Part shown: positions 56,171-64,000 of the stretch, one piece after another
Layout of the letters: each line of letters starts with the position of its first letter
Numbering within the stretch: position 1 is the first letter of the stretch
Source of the DNA: Polyporus tsugae
Lineage: Eukaryota; Basidiomycota; Agaricomycetes; Polyporales; Polyporaceae
DNA length: 64,000 bases
Direction: 5' to 3'
Assembly: GCA_024305745.1 (NCBI GenBank)
Contig: JAHRBS010000005.1
Location: forward strand, 124,001 to 188,000
Position numbers and translations under genes: made by a program
Notes under the pieces: generated by a model
The model's database searches: none
Seen by the model: only the letters and a program-made list of their open reading frames with translations
Told to the model about the DNA's origin: nothing

Positions 56171-57078
56171 CGCCTTCATAGACGACATTTTTTTTTCACA
56201 ATCAAATTTCACTTCTGATACGTATCATAATCAGTCGGTCACGTCAAGTTGTGTGGCTTCGAAAAGCGACTGTAAATGACAATTAGCTCCACCCGACCCC
56301 ACGGGCCTGGAATTCATCGGGTGGTTTGACTGCTACCTCAAGGCTCAAGCAGAGCGATCGGTCTGAGTCCGGCGCATTCATGAGGGCTCGAGCACCGCCT
56401 ACGTGATTATCGGTTATATAAATCACCGCCACCCACTGACGTCGGAGGGGCTGTGAAAATAAGTAATATCAGTTAAGTAGTACTGTAAATACGGAGCGCG
56501 CCATCGTTGGAGGTTGAAACGTTGAAGCTTTGAAGGGATGGCAATGACGGATCGGACGTGTGCCTGAGGCTGGCAGTGGCACTGCAGTTCGTAGATCTGA
56601 TGAGATGAGCATTCGACGTTCGGCGCTTGGGTTACTCATTTTGGGTGTGTCGAGCATTTCCAGATTCGCTCGCTCGACCTCCCAAGTCCCGCTTGATCAC
56701 TGCCACCACGCTCGACTGAACTTCGTCGTCGCACCATCGCGTTGTCAATCGGGTTCACTGCAACTTGGTGATAAGTGCAAGTCGTGCCTGAGACGAATTA
56801 GACGATGCCATAATCATTCATCCGAGCTAACGCGCCGCCTGAGATTTCAAATAAGTAGGTGACAGCCGAACACCGTTGGTCATCCGAGAGTTGGACAAAT
56901 TGGAGCCTCATGATGCTGGTGTCGATTTGTCCCGTTCGATCTCCAGACTCGGGTTGTCCTCGTTGGTACCGCCGTCCACCGAGCCAGGCTGGCTTCTCCC
57001 TCTCCATTATTCTCTCTCGCACTTCTGTCTGCAGTTCATTTTTGCACCGTGACGCTCGGCATTCCTTCACCTACGTAG
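56171..57078. other. Intergenic space with TATA box
   Basis: A hairpin CCACCCGA..TCGGGTGG at about 56,288-56,324 and TATATAAA near 56,415. An 85-codon frame (56605-56862, MSIRRSALGLLILGVSS) has a signal-peptide look but no other support. May also hold an upstream exon of the following membrane protein. Confidence 0.35.
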
Positions 57079-58532
57079 ATGTCGGGCTTGGTCACCGTCG
57101 ACGATCTCGAGTTCGACAAAATTCATTACATTAGCGTGGACGGCAACAACTTCTGGGACAGTTATCGGCCGCCAAATGACCCGAACGTTTGGGAGGGAGA
57201 GGTGCGAGAAGTGGTGAATGCAGGTCCGTCGGCGATATTCACATTCACTGGTGCGTAATCGTCCATGTTTTTCTATGCCGAGCTCCTCTGAACCCAGCGC
57301 GTCGTTGATTCAATACAGGCTCGCAGGTCTCAGTCTTTGGAAGAGTTGAACCTGCGAGAAATGGTTCTCAGCAGCCTCTTTCGCTCTATAGCGTTGGATC
57401 GCAGAACCTCCAAGCCTTCGTCGCGCCAGACGTCACCACGGTGCAAGACAATGTCGTATTCTTCAACTCGAGCATAATGCCGTACGACCAGTATGACCTC
57501 ATCATTAATGTCTCACGCGCGAGTGCCGATGCACCGTATTTCCTCGACTATATCCGGTTCAACACAACAAATCCCAACACCAGTGTATCCTCGTCGAACT
57601 CGACTTCAAGTACCACGTTGGAATCGAGTACGACTAGCAGCACGTCCGGGTCTGGGTCCCCGTCGGCGAAGTCATCTTCTGCACCAGTTGGAGCCATTGT
57701 GGGAGGGGTTATCGGTGGAGTTGCACTAATTGCGGCGACAACATTTGTGTTTTTCTGCTATCTTCTACGAAAGCGAGGATCAAGAACATATATCGATCAG
57801 TCTACTGAAGACAAACGCGGTGCGTCTTTTCAATTTGCACTTGTGAAACTACGCATTGATGTATCTGCCCACCCCTCGTTAGCATCCCCTACCCGCATCA
57901 CCCCTTACGTTGTCCCCTCAATCGCGGGGTCGCAAAGTCGCTTTGGCGATATTCCTACCCCTCCAAATGGTCCTGGAGAGGCCGCATCTTTGCCCATGGC
58001 GCAGCACGGCAGCACGCACTCCTTCAGTCAAAATGGCGGCGGGCCGACTGGCATGCGAAGTAAAGCTGCGCTCGCCCGTGCATACGACCAGGCACCGCTT
58101 GCTCCTGGACCTGTGTCTGTGCATGGAAGCGGGTCCGCATATGAACTCAGCTCGACCGCACATAGCGTCAACGGCTCCGGCACGGACTCTGGTTCCGGCA
58201 CCCATTCAGACTTATCGTCGCACGCGCGCCCTGCCCATACCCCATCCCCACACTCCACTGTCCACGACCTCCCTAATATCGCTAACACAGCTCAGAATTT
58301 CAAGACGCGCGCAGGCCGCTCCGAGAGGATAGGTCCCCATAATGGCGCCCCTTCTGCCTCCATTTCTCAATCGCCAGCGCAACATGATTCGGGGATGCGA
58401 TTCCAAGCGGGATTGACACCGTCAAATGTCGCACCGGTTCTGCCTCCAGGAGTGCCAGGACCGATACGAAGTGCGGCTACGCAGTCGGAGGTGGCGAGGG
58501 CGGACATTCCTCCGGCGTACACACCAGAATAA
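57079..58532 (+). CDS. Single-pass membrane glycoprotein, Agaricomycete jelly-roll type
   Basis: Exons 57079-57250, 57319-57819 and 57883-58532 give 440 aa. Layout: extracellular domain (VTVDDLEFDKIHYISVDGNN, AIFTFTGSQVSVFGRV, FFNSSIMPYDQYDLIINVS), a Ser/Thr-rich stalk (about 150-180), a transmembrane helix (AIVGGVIGGVALIAATTFVF, about 184-203), then RKRGSR and a Pro/Ser-rich cytoplasmic tail. The VTVDD..FTFTG..VFG order is that of a large Agaricomycete surface-protein family. No signal peptide is present at this ATG, so a 5' exon may be missing. Function unknown; probably cell-surface sensing or wall related. Confidence 0.75.
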
Positions 58533-58778
58533 GTGTGTATTCAAGAGCGCGCGCCGAGGTACAAGTTAGAGGATGTAGATCAGGGTACAGGGGTGAGACC
58601 TTTCCTTTGGTTGGGGTCGATTGCGTCCTTTGCTTCTTGATTTATTTTGGAAATGGTGACAATAGTACTTGGAGCTTCAGTAATAGTATAATGTACACAT
58701 TCGCGGTTTCAACATGGCTCGTGGGCCTTTATCTCTCGCCATGTACTTCCTGATGAGTAGGCATACAATACCGCCATT

Positions 58779-58855
58779 GGCGCTATAGTGTAGTGGTTAT
58801 CACTTGGGATTCTGATGAGTGTTCCCAAAACCCAGGTTCGAGCCCTGGTAGCGCC
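58779..58855 (+). tRNA. tRNA-Gln (CTG) with a 6-nt intron
   Basis: Acceptor GGCGCTA/TAGCGCC, anticodon stem TGGGA/TCCCA with loop TTCTGA-(TGAGTG)-T: anticodon CTG, intron after position 37. T arm CCAGG-TTCGAGC-CCTGG. A T run follows at about 58,874. Confidence 0.85.
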
Positions 58856-59377
58856 TCTTGCGGATATATAATTTTGTTTTTGCGTTGACTACGTTCAAGC
58901 AGATGGCGCACGCAGTGTCTGTGTGTGCGATTCATTTCCGGAATGAGACCCGCTAGAGAGGACATTGGTTTCTTGGGCGAAGAGCATTGATGTCGCTCTG
59001 GGCCCTGAAGCTGAAGGCCTGAAGGCGGCCGCGCACGCTGGGCCCGTCCGAGTCTGCTCCGGGTCTGCTCCAGGACTTGACCATGATGTTGTGCGCGCTG
59101 CGCTAGGAGTAGTCTCATACCCAGACCGTCGTCCATGCGCTAGGAGCAAGATCCATGTGGGTGCTTGTCATCGCAGTGCTCGTTCTCGTTCATGTGGTCT
59201 CCCAAAGCCTCAGGCTTCGACTGATCTGATCGACGCGCAGCCCTGGATATCGTATAATTACTTGCCATCTCTCGATCGAGCACCATCCCATCCTTGCCAC
59301 TTGGCCCATCTTCAGGACCTCATCGAGGCCTCATCTTCCGTGCGCCCTCCCTTGTTGCCTCCAGTACGCTCTACACC
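58856..59377. other. Intergenic space
   Basis: Upstream region of the sugar kinase. No gene or clear element seen. Confidence 0.35.
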
Positions 59378-60490
59378 ATGACATACTACCTCTGTGTAGA
59401 CTGCGGTGGATCCAAGACTGCCGCTGCAATCGCGGACGCCGACGGGAATATCCTCGGCCGCGCCGTCGGCGGTCCATCCAACTTCGCCTACCTTGGCCTC
59501 CCCAACTTTATGCAGACGGTCACCGCGACCATCTCATCGGCTCTCCAGTCCTTCCTCCCGCCTTCAGAACATCGCACCCCTCTTCTTCCCGCAGAAAAAC
59601 CCTTCTTTGCGTCCGCATGGTTTGGCGTGTCGGGTGTCGATAGCGCTGCCGCGATCGCGCGGCTCATTCCCCCACTCACCGCACTGCTCGGCGTCGAGCC
59701 AATCGTCGCAAACGATACCCACCTCCTCGCTTCGCCCCTCGGCATGTACGACGATGTCACCGCAGCCATCGGATGCGTCTCCGGGACGGGCGGAATCGTC
59801 GTCAGCTTCCGACAGGCGGAGGTCGCGGGTCTCGAGGAGCTGGGCCGCGTTGGAGGCTGGGGTTGGATCCTGGGAGACGAGGGCGGCGGATTCCACGTCG
59901 GGCGTGAGGCTGTCCGGCAGATTCTCTGGGACGCGGACTGTGCTTCGGTCGTCGCGCCCGAGAAGCGCAACACCCATAGCACCCTCAAGGACCGCGTCCT
60001 CAAACACTTCGGCATCGATGACGTCTTCGAGGTTTTGACTGCCATCCACTGGCCAGATCCACATCCCTCCCCTGCTTCCGGCGCGCCCGAGTCGCTGGAG
60101 AAGGACGCACCTGCGTACACCAAGATCGTGCGCGAGAAGCGCTTGTCTTCCCTCGCCCCGTTGGTCTTCGCCGCCGCATTCGAAGACCAGGACGCGCTCG
60201 CCCTTCGGGTCCTCGCGCATACCACCCGAGAGCTCGTCGACCAGATGTGTGTCCTGTTGAGACCAGAGAACGACGATGGGACCGAGTATCCTGCGAGGAA
60301 GGTCAAGGCGAGCGAGACGATCCTCTGCTTCGGCGGAAGCTTGGTCGGGGTGGATGCCTATCGGAAGATGATCTTTGCGGAGCTGGAGAAGCGTGGGCAT
60401 GTCATGAAGAGGTGGGCCTTCGTGGAGGACGCTGCAGGGACTGGCGCAAAGGCGCTTGCTGCTGTTCGCACTGGGACAACGTCTTCATGA
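59378..60490 (+). CDS. BadF/BadG-type ATPase, N-acetylglucosamine kinase-like
   Basis: One exon, 370 aa, start MTYYLCVDCGGSKTAAAI. The ASKHA-fold signatures are present: phosphate-1 loop DCGGSKT (9-15), substrate region FGVSGVDSAAAIARL, catalytic IVANDTHLL, phosphate-2 GCVSGTGGIVVSF, then GGWGWILGDEGGGFHVG and an adenosine loop FGGSLVGVDAYR. Family reaction: ATP-dependent phosphorylation of GlcNAc (or a related sugar) to the 6-phosphate, feeding chitin-derived sugar back into metabolism. Substrate not provable from sequence. Lack of introns is unusual beside its neighbours. Confidence 0.85.
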   Translation: MTYYLCVDCGGSKTAAAIADADGNILGRAVGGPSNFAYLGLPNFMQTVTATISSALQSFLPPSEHRTPLLPAEKPFFASAWFGVSGVDSAAAIARLIPPLTALLGVEPIVANDTHLLASPLGMYDDVTAAIGCVSGTGGIVVSFRQAEVAGLEELGRVGGWGWILGDEGGGFHVGREAVRQILWDADCASVVAPEKRNTHSTLKDRVLKHFGIDDVFEVLTAIHWPDPHPSPASGAPESLEKDAPAYTKIVREKRLSSLAPLVFAAAFEDQDALALRVLAHTTRELVDQMCVLLRPENDDGTEYPARKVKASETILCFGGSLVGVDAYRKMIFAELEKRGHVMKRWAFVEDAAGTGAKALAAVRTGTTSS

Positions 60491-60702
60491 CTATCGGAGT
60501 TGTACACGGAAGAAGAAATAGGTCAATGTATGGACTCGTACTCGTACTATCTCGGGGAGTTCTTTGTCAGTTGTAGATCGACCACTGGGTGTCATTGAGT
60601 TTGCTCTCGTTTGGTGTCCACCATACGGTTCGAGTTGATACTGTACAAGCAGTCAAGGTCTCGTGATGGTATACTTGCCCCAAGTCTGGTATATATTGTG
60701 CG

Positions 60703-63700
60703 TTACTCTCCGCCCTGCGCGTTGTCCTCCGCCTGTGTCGATGTCTCAGGAGGACGGAGCAAGGACAGCATCGTCTCAAGCATCCCTTCCAACCGTCCCA
60801 ACTTAGTCTCTACAGCCCCAAACCTCTCCTCCATCCTTGTCAACCGCCCTCCCAGCGCGATCAACTGTGATTCGGTAACAGCTTCAACACGAGGCTTATC
60901 GCTGACCTCTCTGCCTGAGCCGTAGTCCTCACGATCAGCCTCCTCATCCTCATAGTCTTCCTCGGCCGAGTCGTAACTGAACGCCCGACGACGCCGCGGC
61001 CCACGCACGGGTGAGTAGCCTTCCCGGTTGTCATAAATCCGTACAAGCGTGTGTGTCTCTTTGTGGTCTCCAGACGCGATCCCACCCTTTTCGTCGCAAG
61101 CGAGGCAGACGAACACATAACCTGAGAATATATGGGCCAAGTTAGAAACTACCGCGTCCGTAGATTGCCCGGAACAAGCCTACCTGGACACTCGATACAT
61201 AACCAACAAGGCATCGTGATCTCCTCGTTGCAACCGACGCAGTTCCAGTTTGGATCGGCTACAAGCTGGACAGAATCGTCGGTGACATTTGGTAGAGGAT
61301 GCATACCGACGACCTCGCCTTCAACAACAGTGGTATCAGATTGCGAGCCTGGCGAGAAGACAGCGTCGACTGGGTGCGACCCATGCGGAGCATGCGTTGG
61401 AGTGATCGGCTCATCCGCCTGGGACCCTGCGTCGTCCCGGTCAGGAAGCCGAACTTCCTCATGAGATGGCGAGACTGAGGAGAGGTCGTCAAACACCTTC
61501 GGTCTTACCGCCGAGTTCGAGGCGGGGTCACCGTATTCCGTCTGGTTTTCCTCCGAAATCTCGCTGATCGTCGACAACTGATGAGGCGAGAAAGGTTCCG
61601 GAACCGGCGGATCGTACCGCACCCTCGCCAGCAATACCACTGTGCCGATAATTAGGGGGAGGAGGTTCTCGGATTCCTTGCTGCTCCTCTCAGATTCGTT
61701 CTCCCTCATAGACCATCCTTCAATGCGGGTCTTCACGATGCAGTGCGTAACGCGCCTGCCAGCTCGGAGATGGTCGCCGAGACAATCCGGATTGTCGCCA
61801 CAGAAAGCAGCCCCAAACCTATCGTACCCACGTTCGGGCGAGCAGGAAAGACAACGTAGCATAGGCACGGCCATCTTCATCAGCAGCCCACAGGAGGGGC
61901 CAGAGGACCCACCTGAGCAAGGCGGGAGGATCCACGGGTACCTTTCGGGCTCCACGGCAGCGTAGACCCTACGGTGGACCTCCGCCGGAGTAGAGCGGTC
62001 GGATAGCCGTTGCATTTCCTCGTAATCCGCTGGGTGGATCTGCCCTTGGAAGGATTGCAAATATGTGAGGGAGGAGTACCGATGCCGTTTGTCGCGGTGG
62101 GCCTTGATGCGCTGCCAGGTGATGGTGCGCTGCTGGACCTGGAAGAGGATGGCGGAGGTCGCGAAGTGCCACCATGCCTTCGCTCTGTTCTCATCGAGTA
62201 GTTTGGGGCAGGGGTAGAAGGCCATAACTTCCAAAGGAATGTCCTTCTTCATCACGACGTGACATCTTCCTGGGCTTGAGCATTCGGGAACAATGTCCTG
62301 ATACCCTGTCAAGGTCTTGCCGTCCTCAGACAACGTCAGTCGGAGATGTTCGGTCTGAAGAGATGTCGAGTTGAATGTCGTGGTGAAGGTGAATATCGGA
62401 TCGCCGGCTGACGTTGAGTTGCATTCTCCGACCATGGTTGCGCGAGTGCAAATCCAAGGAAGGTACAACTTTGGCGAAGCGATGACCTGACGCTTATTGG
62501 TGGATGAGGGGTGGAAGTGGAGGTTACGCAACGGTACACCAAAGCCCCCGTCTACCGCGTCAACCACACCTGACCAACGCCCGAGGCTAAGAACCTCGTC
62601 AGAACGGTCCTGTTCTGCTTGGAATGCGAGTGCAACATACATCGGCATCAGGGAATCATCAATATCCTCCCCGATCTCGTCATCATGAACACCGTCCTCG
62701 TCACTGGGGTAGAAATCCTCTTGATGGGTGGGGTACTTGAGAATGCTCGTGTTGGGAAGTTCTTCGCTGGGTTGATACGTGTCGTCTTCATCGCTGCGCC
62801 GTGCGTTGAACTCGGGCATGAATCCCAACGGGGAGAACTGAAAACGTTGAGTTGCGTTTCATAGCGAATAGGTTGATGAATTTCCTCACTATCCCATAAG
62901 CAAAATCGCGAAGTTCCTGAGGAACCATAAGACGTCGCTGCTGGAACAACCCTGACGGAAGTAAACAATTTCAGGCTGGGCGTGCGAGTGAGGTAACACT
63001 TGACCTACCAGAAAGCTCGTTCCGGCGTAGCTCGAATGCGTCCTTAATAATGTTGATGGACTCTTGTGCGTCGACCAATTCATCCATGTGGAGGATTTGT
63101 ACTCGACCCAGCTTCATGATGTCGTAGTGGCGAGACAGGAGTAAGTGCAACAAAGGGAAGACGTTCTGCAACGATCCAGTCGACCGTCAGGCCATTCCAT
63201 CACTGTCACAATCAGAAATGTAAACGGACCCTCTCCAGACCCTTCCGCCCGTTGATGAGCGCGAGCGTGTCCAAAGCGTCAATTTCATACTTCACAGTCT
63301 CCAAGCCTTTCCGCAACCGTGCTTCATTCTGATCCATATACTCCTGGAAGCGTGGCAAGAGAAAAGGTCGCTCAGTGTCCGCCTGGAATGGCTGGACCAT
63401 GTTCGCCACAACATCGCGAGTGAGATCCAGGTATTCGCTGATCTTGAACCTGTTAGGAACGCGGATGGTCTCTAGAAGCTTCGACATGGAATCCAACGTG
63501 GATAGGATTTTTCGTCGGTATGCAGTCATACACACTTGCCAGCCTGTGAATAGCTAGAATCAGGTTATTGATGAAATGTAGCGACGTTCGTGCACGTACC
63601 GACGGCCCAATAAGCCATCCAGTGCAAAAGACTGCGACAACGTAAGACATTGCAATCGGGTGTGGTCATTCCGACGTACCTCCAGCCCTTTGGCCGCGAA

Positions 63701-64000
63701 GTTGTAAATTGGTTCACCTCGTGGATGGTGACGTACCCGGACGCATCCTCGTCCAATGCCTCTATGATCGGTTGAACGTGCATGAGATCGATGTATTCAA
63801 ACGTCCAGGCGTCGTCTTCGCCGATATTTCGACGCTTCTGTGTCTCGTCAACTTCAAGGCCACGGTGTTCTTGCTCCTCTTGCTTTTGCAGATAGTAATC
63901 GTGGATTGCAAGAACAAGGTGGCGCGCTTTGACGATGCCCCGCCATCTCTTCGGAAGGCTCAGTCACCAACTCTGGGACGAATAGGACGTGCAAAACCAA
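60703..64000 (-). CDS. Large EF-hand and ZZ-zinc-finger protein, 5' end beyond the window
   Basis: Multi-exon gene read leftward from the right edge to a stop at 60703. The visible start region (KARHLVLAIHDYYLQKQEEQ) is followed by an EF-hand loop DEDASGYVTIHE (about 63,740), helical repeats (RILSTLDSM-type, LINGRKGLERV), FAYGI-FSPLGFMPEFNAR across a 54-bp intron near 62,870, a long middle region, and a ZZ-type finger CVGCNEEI..CWLCIECPG-YVFVCLACDE split by intron 61183-61122, ending in a coiled coil (LTRMEERFGAVETKLGRLEG). Family: uncharacterised basidiomycete EF-hand/ZZ proteins. ZZ fingers bind peptides or ubiquitin-like partners; the EF-hand suggests calcium response. Both are inferences. 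Confidence 0.8.

Noticed and set aside
56605..56862. An 85-codon possible secreted protein
   Set aside because: Only a hydrophobic N-terminus supports it; no intron, no family, and it may be upstream sequence of the next gene.
1..64000. CRISPR arrays, bacterial operons, riboswitches
   Set aside because: Eukaryotic window; no array of spaced direct repeats and no bacterial signals.

Overview
The window is nuclear DNA of a filamentous basidiomycete, most likely an Agaricomycete. The support is: genes dense with 47-70 bp GT..AG introns, a p67phox-like noxR start, KDZ-type transposase remains, a HET-domain gene, Ty3/gypsy elements with chromodomains, Ty1/copia and a PIF/Harbinger-like MITE. Species is not resolved.

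Layout. (1) 1-11127 is a gene block: the 5' end of noxR (minus, cut by the window edge), a weakly supported spliced gene (1838-2719), then NAB2 (minus) and CFT1 (plus) head to head across 263 bp. (2) About 11.5-47.2 kb is a transposon nest with almost no host genes. It holds three copies of one chromodomain gypsy family (called A here): copy 1 is degraded, and copies 2 and 3 are near-identical and lie in opposite orientation. A copia element is split by an 11.9 kb gypsy element (family C) that itself carries a solo A LTR and a 110-bp mini-element. There are also three copies of a ~249-bp mobile unit containing a well-folded tRNA-Cys, a transition-riddled 18S rRNA fragment and a KDZ fragment. 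(3) 47.2-64 kb returns to genes: a MITE with TTA target duplication, an unknown conserved-looking gene, the cornichon/ERV14 cargo receptor, a HET-domain protein, a single-pass membrane protein, tRNA-Gln, an N-acetylglucosamine-kinase-like sugar kinase, and a long EF-hand/ZZ-finger gene running off the right edge.

How it fits together. NAB2 and CFT1 both act on mRNA 3' ends and share a short promoter. The transposon nest can be read as a time series: A-type LTRs, then copia, then family C inside the copia gag zinc knuckle (5-bp duplication ACTGC), then a solo A LTR (ATGAA) and the 110-bp unit (ATCAC) inside C. Most internal stops in the gypsy elements are TGA, usually where relatives have Arg, as expected from CGA to TGA decay at methylated CpG. 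The strongest candidates for new biology are the tRNA-Cys mobile unit and the 3.8 kb accessory block of family C, which has its own TATA boxes, an intron, an ATGA stop/start overlap and an intact 698-codon ORF beside a ruined pol.
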